From JAVVEW01 sp032251045 (lineage in GTDB: Bacteria; Pseudomonadota; Gammaproteobacteria; Methylococcales; Methylomonadaceae), in contig JAVVEW010000010.1 in the NCBI GenBank assembly GCA_032251045.1, positions 1 through 59,019 of the forward strand: DNA of 59,019 bases, read 5' to 3'. The notes under the pieces were generated by a model. That model searched no databases, was not told the origin of the DNA, and saw only the letters and a list, made by a program, of their open reading frames with translations. The position numbers and the translations under genes are program-made. Shown here piece after piece: positions 42,970-52,151 of this stretch (the first letter of the stretch is position 1; every line of letters starts with the position of its first letter).

Positions 42970-45855
42970 TTAGCCTCCATTCAACTGATCAAGATAGATA
43001 CGCTGCCTGGCTTTGACTTTTGCTTTACGCCACAGGGCCAGGGCCAACAACATCAGCGCCGCCAGACCGTAGTTCAGATATTCCCAAACCATTTGTACGG
43101 ACCGATCCATCGGCGGCAGGGTGCGGTTGAAGTGGGCGCGGGCGCGAATCGAGGACAGACCGGAATCGTCCACCGCAAAGGTCAGGGCATTGGCCAATAA
43201 TTGCAAGGTGCCCTGATATTCACTGCCGGCCGCCGCACCGATCATGTACAACACATCGTCGCTGACCAGATCGCTACTGCCGATCACCAACAAGCGGGCG
43301 GATTTGGGCGCATGTTTGATGATAGAAGTCACTACCGGCTTATCGGCAGGCGTCTGCGTGCCCTGTTCGGTGGTTTTGTCGTCATTGAGCAACGGCGAGG
43401 TTTTGTCGGCGAAATACGAAGTGAACCCGCCTTCCAGCAACACCGCCAAAGGTCTTGATTGCAGCTCACCCTCCGGTGCATAGCCACTTTCGCCATCGTT
43501 ACCGACCCGGGGCATGACATTCAAATCATCGGATAACCAGGCATTTTTGGAACTATGCAGTAACTCGGTGGCGCTGACTTCAGATCCCTCCGGCAATTCA
43601 GAGGTGACCGGAACCGCCCAGGGCACCGTCAGTTGCGACAGCGATGCAGTCACCGGATGTTCGCTATTCAGCTGTCCCTGACGCAAGTCGAGAAAATACG
43701 GATAGTCCAACATGCGCAGTTCCTGCACCATGAAACCGGCGACATTGCGGCTGACCGGTACCGGAAACGCCGCGCTTTGGCTGTCCAGCACCAGCTTGTC
43801 GCCCAGCTGAACGCCCTGGTGTTTCAGCCAATCTTCAAGACCGGAAGGATTGGCTTTGAGGGCCAGGTTACTGCGCGAAAGTTCAGCCTGATAAGGCGAT
43901 GTCGCCAGCACCACGGTGCCGCCCTGCATCAGAAACTGATCGACCGCGAACACGGCTTTCTCGTCCAGGGCACTGGGTGCGACCAGCAATAACACATCGG
44001 CATCCCCGGACACCTGACCATCGCTCAAATCCTCGCTTTGCACATCCAGCTCGGCTTGCAAAGTTTCTTCCAGTCTTTCAAAGCGTGGGCCTTGCGGCAT
44101 GCCGAATTGGCCGAGACCGGGTTGCGGCGTGACCAGGGCGACGGTTTTGCTATAACCTTTGACGAAACGCTTGATCGCCGCCTTGAAATTGCGCTCGAAG
44201 TTTTCCACGGTCAGATCTTCCAACGGTACCGGCGCCATTTGCTCGCCTTGCGCCACGGTGAGATAAAAATAAAACCGCTGATCGCTGAGTAAATCGGTGG
44301 TCATGGGTTGAAAACCAAAGTCCTGAGCAATCTTATCAGCCACCTGCCCGTCACCGGCGTCGGGGTCGATAAATTCCACGCTAAGCTTGTCTTCAGCGTC
44401 GGCGCGAAACTTTTCCAGGCTGTCCACCAGTTGTTTGCGGTATTCCACCAAAAGCTCGGGCAAAACGTTATCCGGTGAAACATACGCCTTAAAAGTGACC
44501 GGCTGTGGCAAGGCAGTTAACACATTGCCGCCGCCGCGAAAATTCTGCGCGACTTTTTTAATCGCCCGGGTAATATCCAGCTCCGGATTTCTGAGCAACA
44601 CTTCAACCCGGGTCTCGGCGGATTGCTTGACTTCAATCAAATCACGAAAGCCCAGGATTTCGTACTCATCGCCATATTTAACCAGGACATTGAAATAAGA
44701 ACTGACGATCGACGCCTGATAACGGTCGGCCACTTGCAGCGGCACCGGCTGAATGCCGTATTTCTGATTGGCTTCCTGCTCCAGTTCGGGATCGGTTACA
44801 GGATCGATCAATTCCACCCTCACTTGACCACCCCCGGCCACTGCATATTCTTTCAGTAAATCCTTAAGTTGCGGTACCAACGGTGCGAGCAAGGGATGGG
44901 TTTTACTGCTGAAATAACCGCGCAATAGCAACGGCTCTTCCAGACGCTGAACGCTGGCGCGACTAACCTTGGACAAGGAATACATCTGGCCGTCGGTGAC
45001 ATCGATACGCAACGCGGTTATCTGGCCGATCCAGAAATTGGCCAGCAACACATTGGCGGCCAAAAGGCCGGTCAGCCAGCGCCAGCGCTGATGACGTTTG
45101 GAATCATGGCGCTGTGTCCAGCGCGCTTGTTCGAGAATGAAGGTGTTGAGCAACAGAAAAAACGCGGTCAGCGACAGGTAATAATACAAATCCCGGCCAT
45201 CGATCACGCCCCGGGCAATGGCTTCAAAACGCGAACCGGTAGCCAGGGCTTTCAACCAGTCGGCCAACCCGGCGCCAAAAAAACCGCTCACCGATGGCGT
45301 GCCAGGCAGATAAAACAAAAGACACAACGCCACCGCACCGATCAGACTGACAATTTGATTATCACTGCGCGCCGAGACAAACAAACCGATACTCAGGTAA
45401 GTGGCGCCCAGCAGAAAGGTTGCCAGATAGCCGCCCCAGACCGGCCCCCAATCCAGCTCGCCTAACCAGGATACGGTCAGCGGCAACGGCAAGGTGATAA
45501 TCAACGCCGCCAGCAACAACAGCAAACAGCCGGCAAACTTACCCAGGACAAAATACGCCAACGGCTGCGGTTGGGTATAAACATATTCCAGGGTGCCGGA
45601 ACGGCGCTCCTCGCTCCACAGACGCATGGTCAAGGTGCTGGACAGAAAAATCAACAGCAGCGGCATCCATTCGAACAACGGCCTGACATCGGCGATATTG
45701 CGGGCAAAAAACGATTCGCCCCAGAAAAACACGAACAAGCTCACCGCCGCGAAACTGCCCAGAAACAAATAGGCGATGGGCGCTGCGAAAAACAGACTGA
45801 CTTCCTTGGCAGCGATGCGTTTGATCAATGACAAAGCGTTGGCATCATGCGGCAT
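42970..45855 (-). CDS. Fused ABC-2 permease and GldG-like auxiliary protein
   Basis: 961 residues from the ATG at 45855, which has GGAGG upstream and overlaps the ATPase gene end by 11 bases; a longer frame to 45942 is rejected. Residues 1-260 are an ABC-2 permease (GldF-like, six membrane segments; LSSTLTMRLWSEERRSGTLE motif). After another helix (about 275-300), a large GldG/ABC_transp_aux domain follows (about 310-920), closing with a membrane helix (about 925-945). Gliding Bacteroidetes encode GldF and GldG separately; here they are one chain. It works with the ATPase upstream. Substrate unknown. Confidence 0.88.
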   Translation of the reverse strand: MPHDANALSLIKRIAAKEVSLFFAAPIAYLFLGSFAAVSLFVFFWGESFFARNIADVRPLFEWMPLLLIFLSSTLTMRLWSEERRSGTLEYVYTQPQPLAYFVLGKFAGCLLLLLAALIITLPLPLTVSWLGELDWGPVWGGYLATFLLGATYLSIGLFVSARSDNQIVSLIGAVALCLLFYLPGTPSVSGFFGAGLADWLKALATGSRFEAIARGVIDGRDLYYYLSLTAFFLLLNTFILEQARWTQRHDSKRHQRWRWLTGLLAANVLLANFWIGQITALRIDVTDGQMYSLSKVSRASVQRLEEPLLLRGYFSSKTHPLLAPLVPQLKDLLKEYAVAGGGQVRVELIDPVTDPELEQEANQKYGIQPVPLQVADRYQASIVSSYFNVLVKYGDEYEILGFRDLIEVKQSAETRVEVLLRNPELDITRAIKKVAQNFRGGGNVLTALPQPVTFKAYVSPDNVLPELLVEYRKQLVDSLEKFRADAEDKLSVEFIDPDAGDGQVADKIAQDFGFQPMTTDLLSDQRFYFYLTVAQGEQMAPVPLEDLTVENFERNFKAAIKRFVKGYSKTVALVTPQPGLGQFGMPQGPRFERLEETLQAELDVQSEDLSDGQVSGDADVLLLVAPSALDEKAVFAVDQFLMQGGTVVLATSPYQAELSRSNLALKANPSGLEDWLKHQGVQLGDKLVLDSQSAAFPVPVSRNVAGFMVQELRMLDYPYFLDLRQGQLNSEHPVTASLSQLTVPWAVPVTSELPEGSEVSATELLHSSKNAWLSDDLNVMPRVGNDGESGYAPEGELQSRPLAVLLEGGFTSYFADKTSPLLNDDKTTEQGTQTPADKPVVTSIIKHAPKSARLLVIGSSDLVSDDVLYMIGAAAGSEYQGTLQLLANALTFAVDDSGLSSIRARAHFNRTLPPMDRSVQMVWEYLNYGLAALMLLALALWRKAKVKARQRIYLDQLNGG

Positions 45856-46810
45856 GAGCGTTAACCTCCGTGGCTTGATGAGCTTGGTTAAACAGACTTT
45901 CCAGATCGCGTTGCTCGACATCCAGGCGATACAATTGCGCACCGCTCTCGGTCAGTACGGCCGCCAGATTGGCGGCCACGGCATCGATATTGGCACCGTC
46001 GGTCAGAGTCAAGGCATACACCTGCCCCTGTCCGTAACCGGCGGGCCGCGCAGCAAGCGCCTCGATCGCGGCAACACCCGGCAAGCTGGCCGCCTGCTCA
46101 AACTCAGACAGCTTAAGACTGGTGGCCACCCGCAAACGTCGGCCGGCACGCAACACATCCAGCCGCGAATTAACCACCAGCTCGCCTTGATTGACAATCA
46201 GCACGCGATGACACAAGGCTTCGACTTCCTGCATGATATGGGTGGAGAGAATCACCGTCGCCGACTCCGCCACCGAACGAATAAGCTCGCGGATATGTTG
46301 CGTTTGCGTGGGATCCAGGCCGTTGGTGGGTTCGTCCAGAATCAGCAGCTTGGGCTGCCCTAAAATAGCCTGGGCAATGCCAACCCGCTGTTTGTAGCCG
46401 CGTGATAAGGTATTGATCGGCGCCAACAGTTTGGCGCCGATTTCGGTAGCCGCTACCACCCGCTTGATGGCCTGCCATTTGCGCGGCCCGGTCAAGCCTT
46501 TCAGTTCGGCGGCGTAATCCAGATAATCGGCCACACTCAGCTCGGGATAAACCGGCAGGTTCTCCGGCAAATAACCCAGGCGCTGTTGCACGGCCTTGGC
46601 ATTTTCAGCCAGATCGATGCCGTCGATGATAATTTGCCCGCGGTCAGGCTCCAGATGACCGGCCAGCATTTTCATGATGGTGGTTTTACCGGCGCCGTTG
46701 TGGCCGAGCAAACCGGTGATCTCACCCGATTCGATGGCGAAACTGACCGGCCTGACAGCGACAAAGTCGCCATAACTTCGGGATAACTCTCTGACTTCCA
46801 ACATCAACAA
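45845..46810 (-). CDS. GldA-like ABC transporter ATPase
   Basis: 321 residues. Walker A GHNGAGKTT (near 36-44), signature LSRGYKQRVGIAQAI (near 135) in place of LSGGQ, Walker B LLILDEPTNGLDP (near 155) and the switch HIMQEVE, followed by a C-terminal domain (about 230-310). It powers the fused ABC-2/GldG permease. First gene of a three-gene operon with overlapping ends; 360 bases upstream are non-coding. Confidence 0.92.
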   Translation of the reverse strand: MLMLEVRELSRSYGDFVAVRPVSFAIESGEITGLLGHNGAGKTTIMKMLAGHLEPDRGQIIIDGIDLAENAKAVQQRLGYLPENLPVYPELSVADYLDYAAELKGLTGPRKWQAIKRVVAATEIGAKLLAPINTLSRGYKQRVGIAQAILGQPKLLILDEPTNGLDPTQTQHIRELIRSVAESATVILSTHIMQEVEALCHRVLIVNQGELVVNSRLDVLRAGRRLRVATSLKLSEFEQAASLPGVAAIEALAARPAGYGQGQVYALTLTDGANIDAVAANLAAVLTESGAQLYRLDVEQRDLESLFNQAHQATEVNAHAA

Positions 46811-47170
46811 TCTCCGTTAAAAGATTTAATAGTCTGAAGGTGCAAATACCCGCGCCAACCGAAAGCTGCACCACAGCCAAGACCCATGTTTTGCATACTG
46901 GGGTTGCTGCAAAACTTTTTCAAGCCAACAGATAAAGCTTACATGGACGTATTGACGGGCACCCAGCAGCGAAATTTGACGGGATCATACGGCAACTTAC
47001 GCCAGGGCCATCACCGTCCCACTCCGAGACTGATACCGTTGACGCCACGCATTGACTTTGTCGGCATTTTCTTGAATGCTTAACCCAAGCAACCGCTTGC
47101 AAAAAATCCACCCGCCTGGCAGCGAACGCTGTACCAGGTTATTACATCGCCCCAACCAACGCGCCCAACC
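46811..47170. other. Non-coding gap between gldA-like and small lipoprotein genes
   Basis: 360 bases with no supported gene; it serves as the divergent promoter region. A 24-base hairpin (CCTGGCAGCG AA CGCTGTACCAGG near 47115-47140) lies close to the lipoprotein start and might affect its translation. I see no convincing operator. Confidence 0.4.
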
Positions 47171-47551
47171 ATGTTACGTCTGCTAGTTACCGCTGCCTTT
47201 GGCTTTGTGTTGTCAGCCTGCTCCAACCTGGATTTTGACCACTTTGGCGAACAACATATGGATCGAGATACCTTTGCCGCCTATGTCGAGGTGGTTTTCA
47301 AGCTGCAAAATCGGATGAGTTCTGAAGTGATGCTGATGGAACCTGAGGGTGATGCGGATTGGTACGCCCTATTGACCGCCGAAGAGCAAATGCGCATCGA
47401 GTGTGCGCCGTTGAATGATTACGCAAATCAACTCATCTCCGGCCAGAATGCGAATTTGTGGTTACGAAGAAAGGTAGAACGCAGCGCCGACGCCTGCGAG
47501 CGTGCGGCGCGTAACGTACAAGACTTACTGAAACAGCGCGATCAGAGATAA
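47171..47551 (+). CDS. Small putative lipoprotein, unknown function
   Basis: 126 residues. Short signal with the lipobox LSAC (Cys17), then a mostly helical mature part with no domain I recognise (MDRDTFAAYVEVVFKLQNRM; LTAEEQMRIEC). Two internal Cys (near 79 and 114) could form a disulfide. Its last bases overlap the speD end by 10 on the other strand. Likely anchored in the outer membrane. Confidence 0.65.
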   Translation: MLRLLVTAAFGFVLSACSNLDFDHFGEQHMDRDTFAAYVEVVFKLQNRMSSEVMLMEPEGDADWYALLTAEEQMRIECAPLNDYANQLISGQNANLWLRRKVERSADACERAARNVQDLLKQRDQR

Positions 47552-48330
47552 TTACGACCGTAAAAGATTTCCGCCATTTCTTTTTGCAATTGCGCCTGAA
47601 TGTCGCCGCGCTGTTGATCGGTCAAGGCGCTTTCACGAGCAAACAAATAATTTTCCAGGTCGGTTTCCTTCAGCAACATCTTGGTGTGAAACAAATTTTC
47701 CTGGTAGACATTCACATCGATCATCTGGTAAGCATTGCGCGTATCCTCGGCGATATAATTCTGAATTGAGGTAATGCTGTGATCGATAAAATGTTTTCCA
47801 CCAGTAATATCGCGAGTAAATCCCCGAACTTTGTAATCGATCATGACGATATCCGATTCAAAACTGTGAATCAGATAATTCAACGCCTTCAACGGCGAAA
47901 TCTGACCACAGGTCGATACGTCAATATCGGCTCGGAAAGTGCTGATTTCCGTGTCTGGATGACATTCTGGATAGGTATGTACCGTGATATGGCTTTTATC
48001 CAGATGCGCTAACACGGTTTCCGGCAATGGCCCTGGCGTTTCGGTATTAAGTTCGGCCACCTCTTCAGGATCATTCTGGCCTTCGGAAATCAACATGGTG
48101 ACACTGGCACCCTGAGGATCATAATCCTGACGGGCAATGTTGAGAATGTTGGCACCGATAATATCGGACACGTCTTTCAGAATCTGGGTCAGACGCTCGG
48201 CATTGTAAGCCTCATCGATATAGTCGATATAAGCCTGCTTTTGTTCGGCAGGCGTGTAACACACGTCATAAATATTAAAGCTTAACGACTTGGTCAAGTT
48301 GTTAAAGCCATGCAATTTAATCTTCTTCAC
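47542..48330 (-). CDS. speD: S-adenosylmethionine decarboxylase proenzyme (E. coli type)
   Basis: 262 residues (E. coli 264). It makes decarboxylated SAM, the aminopropyl donor for spermidine. The proenzyme cleaves itself before Ser113 in LDKSHITVHTYPE to form the pyruvoyl cofactor; the His and Cys (VSTCGQISPLKALNYL) of the active site are present. It overlaps nothing and starts right after the OsmC gene ends. The block speD-osmC with a divergent crp/vfr is conserved in pseudomonads and other gammaproteobacteria. Confidence 0.96.
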   Translation of the reverse strand: MKKIKLHGFNNLTKSLSFNIYDVCYTPAEQKQAYIDYIDEAYNAERLTQILKDVSDIIGANILNIARQDYDPQGASVTMLISEGQNDPEEVAELNTETPGPLPETVLAHLDKSHITVHTYPECHPDTEISTFRADIDVSTCGQISPLKALNYLIHSFESDIVMIDYKVRGFTRDITGGKHFIDHSITSIQNYIAEDTRNAYQMIDVNVYQENLFHTKMLLKETDLENYLFARESALTDQQRGDIQAQLQKEMAEIFYGRNYL

Positions 48331-48750
48331 TCAGTCTGCCTCGATCACTTCAAAGTCATGGGTTAAGGTAACAGCATGCTCCAGCATTTTTGCCACCGAA
48401 CAATATTTTTCCGCTGATAAACTCACCGCCCGCTCCACAGCGGAAGGCTTCAGGCTTTTACCGGTCACACGAAACTGCAAATGGATTTTACTGAACACGC
48501 TGGGCACGGCATCAACACGTTCCGCGCTGATTTCACACACGCAATCGGTTATCGCATGCTTACCTTTCTTAAGAATCTGCACCACATCGAATGACGAACA
48601 TCCTCCTAACCCCAACAGAATCATTTCCATAGGTCTTGGCCCCATATTACGCCCACCATGATCTGGCGCGCCATCCATGATCAGCGCGTGTTGACTGCCT
48701 GTTTCGCCAACAAACATCACGTTGTCGACCCATTTAATTGATGCCTGCAT
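48331..48750 (-). CDS. OsmC-family redox protein
   Basis: 139 residues. The OsmC/Ohr fold is indicated by the two conserved Cys: one in GLGGCSSFDVV (near 55), the other in AITDCVCEI. They would reduce peroxides or form disulfides. It belongs to the YhfA-like branch, which in E. coli lies beside crp; here it likewise lies divergent from a CRP-type gene. Its stop directly abuts the speD start. Confidence 0.9.
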   Translation of the reverse strand: MQASIKWVDNVMFVGETGSQHALIMDGAPDHGGRNMGPRPMEMILLGLGGCSSFDVVQILKKGKHAITDCVCEISAERVDAVPSVFSKIHLQFRVTGKSLKPSAVERAVSLSAEKYCSVAKMLEHAVTLTHDFEVIEAD

Positions 48751-49055
48751 ACCCTTGCCTCAATGTTGAAAAGAAACACCCCATACTACCGCCCAAAGCC
48801 GGACTGTCTGTCAAATCAGGAATTTACCCCACCCGCCCGGTGTTGGGCGGCACTCCTGCCAGCATCGACCAGAAGCTGTGGTAATTTGATTTTTAACGCC
48901 AAATAAGGCATTTTATCACGTTGCCATAAACAGACATAAAGCTGTTTAATAGCTGTCAAAGCTAACCATCAAGACTGCCGGAAAGCCTGAACACCGGCTG
49001 ATAACCGTCTCTCAACATGTTTGGCAACCCCCCTGGCCTTTAAAGTTTATAAATC
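48751..49055. other. Divergent regulatory region between osmC and the CRP-like gene
   Basis: 305 bases without a gene. There is an AT-rich stretch near 48885-48960 and two weak inverted repeats (CCGGTGTT..., AACACCGGCT...). No sequence matches the CRP consensus TGTGA-N6-TCACA well enough to call a site. Confidence 0.4.
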
Positions 49056-49706
49056 ATGACGTTTCATGTGCCGCCTCGGTTTCGACCCGCAGTCCAGGCG
49101 TTACTCTCATTCAGCCATCTGCGTCATTATCCAGCGCGGGCCATGATCATTTTTCCAGGTGATGTCGGTGATCGTCTATTCCTGATTATCGAAGGCTCGG
49201 TCAGCATTATCGTGGAAGATGAAAACGGCCATGAACTGGTGTTAGCCTACTTGAATGCTGGCGACTTCATCGGCGAAATCGGCGTATTCAAAAACGCCGA
49301 AGCGCGCGAGGTTTGCGTCAGATCACGCTGCCCTTGTAAATTAGCCGAAATTGGCTATCCGCGCCTGCATACGCTGCTAAAAAATGAACTAAAAGAGCAT
49401 GCTGCGGATATTTATTATTTACTCGGTGAACAGCTAGCGGCCCGACTGCTGATTACCAGCCGAAAGTTCTGGGACCTGGCCTTTCTGGATGTAGAAGGGC
49501 GTGTCGCACGCATTTTGCTTGACTTGTCCAAACAGCCCGAAGCGATGACTCACCCTAAAGGTATGCAGTTGTCGGTAACACGCCAGGAAATCGCTCGTCT
49601 GGTGGGCTGTTCGCGTGAAATGGCAGGACGCGTCCTGAAAGAACTGGAAAGTAAAGGACTGATTTCCGCACACGGCAAAACCATTGTAGTTTTCAACACT
49701 CGCTAA
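49056..49706 (+). CDS. clp: CRP/FNR-family regulator, Clp/Vfr type
   Basis: 216 residues. An N-terminal cyclic-nucleotide domain (about 15-125; GDFIGEIGVF near 69-78), a dimer helix, and a C-terminal winged helix (recognition helix in CSREMAGRVLKELE near 186-199). Compared with E. coli CRP the phosphate Arg is kept (Arg84) but the cAMP-contacting Ser83 is Glu85. As I recall, Clp of Xanthomonas, which responds to c-di-GMP, also has Glu there, and it shares CSREMAGRVLK. Thr and Ser at the E. coli 127/128 positions remain. Clp-like behaviour is an inference; the DNA target is likely close to the CRP consensus. Confidence 0.85.
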   Translation: MTFHVPPRFRPAVQALLSFSHLRHYPARAMIIFPGDVGDRLFLIIEGSVSIIVEDENGHELVLAYLNAGDFIGEIGVFKNAEAREVCVRSRCPCKLAEIGYPRLHTLLKNELKEHAADIYYLLGEQLAARLLITSRKFWDLAFLDVEGRVARILLDLSKQPEAMTHPKGMQLSVTRQEIARLVGCSREMAGRVLKELESKGLISAHGKTIVVFNTR

Positions 49707-49710
49707 CCCG

Positions 49711-50760
49711 ATGGACAAACCCATGACCCCAAAAGCAGTTGCCCTGATTTCCGGCGGCCTGGACTCGATGCTGGCCGCCAAAGTCATCATGGAGCAAGGC
49801 ATTCACGTCGAAGGCCTGAATTTCTTCACCGGTTTTTGCGTGGAAGGCCACACACACGCCATCCGCAAACAAGACGCCAACAAAACCAAGCGTAACAATG
49901 CCCTATGGGTAGCCGAACAGCTAGGCATCAAGCTGAACATCGTCGATGTCATCGATGAATACAAACAGGTATTGCTGGCACCTAAGCATGGCTATGGCGC
50001 CAACCTCAATCCATGCCTGGACTGCAAAGTCTTCATGGTCGGCAAGGCCCGGCAATGGCTGACCGAAAACGGTTTTGATTTTATTATCACAGGAGAAGTC
50101 ATTGGCCAGCGCCCCATGTCGCAACGCAAACGCTGCATGCCGATTGTCGCCGAAGAATCCGGTGCCGACGACCTTTTACTCAGGCCATTATGCGCGAAGA
50201 ACTTGCCACCGACCCGCCCCGAACGCGAAGGCTGGGTAGATAGAGAGGCTCTGTATGATTTCTCCGGCCGCTCGCGCAAACCGCAAATCGCCCTGGCCAA
50301 ACAATACGGATTTGCTGAATGGGCGCAACCTGCCGGCGGCTGCTGTTTTCTGACCGACGCCAACTACTCGGCGAAACTGGCTGATTTATGGCAGGCTCGC
50401 GGCCAGCGTGAGTACGAACTAGATGACATTATGCTACTGAAAGTAGGCCGCCATATCCGCCCTAAGCCACACTTCAAATTGATTATTGCCCGCGAAGAAG
50501 GTGAAGGACGGTTTCTGGAAGGCTACCGGCGGCAATATATCAGCTTGCAAGCCACCAGCCACATGGGCCCGCTGGCGCTGCTGGACGGCCCGGCCGATGC
50601 CGACGATCTGAATCTCGCGGCACGCATTCTGGCCGGTTTCGGCAAAGGCCGTGACGCCGATGAAGTGACCGTCGCGATCTGCGTCAAGCGCGAGCAAGAC
50701 TACGAACTCAAAGTCCCGCCACTCCCGAAAAGCGCCTTACCCGCTGCCTGGCAGTTATGA
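49711..50760 (+). CDS. PP-loop (ThiI/MnmA-like) tRNA thiolation protein
   Basis: 349 residues; the ATG at 49711 or 49723 could be the start. A PP-loop ATP pyrophosphatase: SGGLDSMLAAKV near residue 14, then conserved Cys in NPCLDCKVFM (near 106-109) and QPAGGCCFLTD (near 211-214). The same arrangement activates a tRNA uridine and passes sulfur to it. The C-terminal half (about 225-345) contains RNA-binding-like basic strands. The last four bases overlap the start of tusA (ATGA), which strongly suggests that TusA supplies the sulfur. The modified tRNA position is not known. Confidence 0.85.
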   Translation: MDKPMTPKAVALISGGLDSMLAAKVIMEQGIHVEGLNFFTGFCVEGHTHAIRKQDANKTKRNNALWVAEQLGIKLNIVDVIDEYKQVLLAPKHGYGANLNPCLDCKVFMVGKARQWLTENGFDFIITGEVIGQRPMSQRKRCMPIVAEESGADDLLLRPLCAKNLPPTRPEREGWVDREALYDFSGRSRKPQIALAKQYGFAEWAQPAGGCCFLTDANYSAKLADLWQARGQREYELDDIMLLKVGRHIRPKPHFKLIIAREEGEGRFLEGYRRQYISLQATSHMGPLALLDGPADADDLNLAARILAGFGKGRDADEVTVAICVKREQDYELKVPPLPKSALPAAWQL

Positions 50761-50984
50761 GTCATCATGAACTGAACGCCCGAAATCTGCTGTGCCCCAT
50801 GCCGGTGATCAAAACGCAAAACAGCGTTAAAACACTCGCCCCCGGTGACATTCTCACCGTATGGGCTACAGACCCTGGCGTTATGGCCGACATTCCCGCC
50901 TGGTGCCGTATCAACGGCCATGTTCTGATCAGCGCCGAACATATTGCAGGTGAGTGCAAAATTGTCTTGGAAGTTGGAGCCTGA
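50757..50984 (+). CDS. tusA: TusA-like sulfur carrier
   Basis: 75 residues, the usual size. The family core is NARNLLCPMPVIKTQNSV: CPxP with the persulfide-carrying Cys near residue 13. TusA accepts sulfur from a cysteine desulfurase and passes it on. It overlaps the PP-loop protein gene by four bases, so the pair is coupled. The CDF gene begins two bases after its stop. Confidence 0.93.
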   Translation: MSHHELNARNLLCPMPVIKTQNSVKTLAPGDILTVWATDPGVMADIPAWCRINGHVLISAEHIAGECKIVLEVGA

Positions 50985-50985
50985 C

Positions 50986-52125
50986 ATGGCCTTAAGCGAC
51001 GCAGACCATATCAAAACACGCGTGACCTGGGTAGGTGCGGGCATCAATACCTTTTTGGTACTGATAAAAATCGGCTTTGGCATCATCGGCCAATCCGCCG
51101 GGTTGATTGCCGATGGCGTGCACTCCTTGTCTGACCTGGCCAGTGACCTGGTAGTCGTCATGGCGGTACGGCTGGGCGGCCGGGAGGCTGACCATGACCA
51201 CCCATACGGCCATAGGCGTTATGAAACCTTGGCCACCGTCGCCTTAGGCTTGATGTTGATCGGCATCGCCCTAGGCTTTGGTTGGGATATGATCGAACGT
51301 TTAGGTCACGCCGAAACACTGCCTATTCCCAGTCGCGAAACCTTGGGCGTGGCCTTGATTTCTATTCTGGCCAACGAATGGTTATTCCATTATTCCCGCC
51401 GTCACGCTCGCGCCACTCGCTCCAACCTGCTCATGGCCAACGCCTGGCATCATCGCAGCGATGCGGTTTCCTCCATTGTGGTGCTGATCGGCATCGCCGG
51501 CAGCCTACTCGGCTATGCGCAAGCCGATGTCATCGCCGCTGGGGTGGTCGCTTTGATGATCGCCAAAATCGGCCTGCAACTGGTTAAACAAAGCATTAGT
51601 GAACTGGTCGACACATCACTCCCGGAACAAGACGTGAAAGCCTTCAGGCGCTTGGTTAAAGGTACGCCAGGCGTGCGCGGTATTCACCTGCTGCGCTCCC
51701 GGCAAATGGGCGAGGATGCCTATATCGATGTGCATATCGTGGTTGACCCGAAAATCACCGTCTCCGAAGGCCATCGCATTGGCGATCGCGTGCGCTTGAA
51801 TCTGTTAAACGAATTCGATCATGTGGTCGATGTACTGGTACATGTCGACCCTATTGACGATGAATTTCTGGAACCACAACAACTGCACCCACTCCTGGAA
51901 CGTGCGGAGATGGAATGTTTGCTGGAAGAAACGCTAGGCGATGCTTTTCAATGGCTGGAAGATATTCGCATTCATTATCTGGATAATCGTCTGGAGCTGG
52001 AATTGCTTTTGCCCGCATTACTACACCAACAGCCTGACCGGCTGGAGCAGTTAAAACAACTCAGCCAAACGCTACGCCAACAAACGCCTGCCATCGATAA
52101 AGTCACGTTATTGATCAAGCTCTAA
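50986..52125 (+). CDS. Cation-diffusion facilitator (Zn/Fe/Mn efflux)
   Basis: 379 residues; the ATG at 50986, with GGAG upstream, replaces a start inside tusA. Six membrane segments; the metal site is on helix 2 (HSLSDLASD) and helix 5 (HHRSDAVSS), each with the His/Asp pair. A long C-terminal domain (about 205-379) exceeds the usual 90 residues. It uses proton antiport to expel divalent metal. The HxxxD pattern on both helices suits Zn2+ or Fe2+. Metal specificity cannot be read with certainty. Confidence 0.92.
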   Translation: MALSDADHIKTRVTWVGAGINTFLVLIKIGFGIIGQSAGLIADGVHSLSDLASDLVVVMAVRLGGREADHDHPYGHRRYETLATVALGLMLIGIALGFGWDMIERLGHAETLPIPSRETLGVALISILANEWLFHYSRRHARATRSNLLMANAWHHRSDAVSSIVVLIGIAGSLLGYAQADVIAAGVVALMIAKIGLQLVKQSISELVDTSLPEQDVKAFRRLVKGTPGVRGIHLLRSRQMGEDAYIDVHIVVDPKITVSEGHRIGDRVRLNLLNEFDHVVDVLVHVDPIDDEFLEPQQLHPLLERAEMECLLEETLGDAFQWLEDIRIHYLDNRLELELLLPALLHQQPDRLEQLKQLSQTLRQQTPAIDKVTLLIKL

Positions 52126-52151
52126 GCCTTTTACCTCTTCAGGAGATATAC

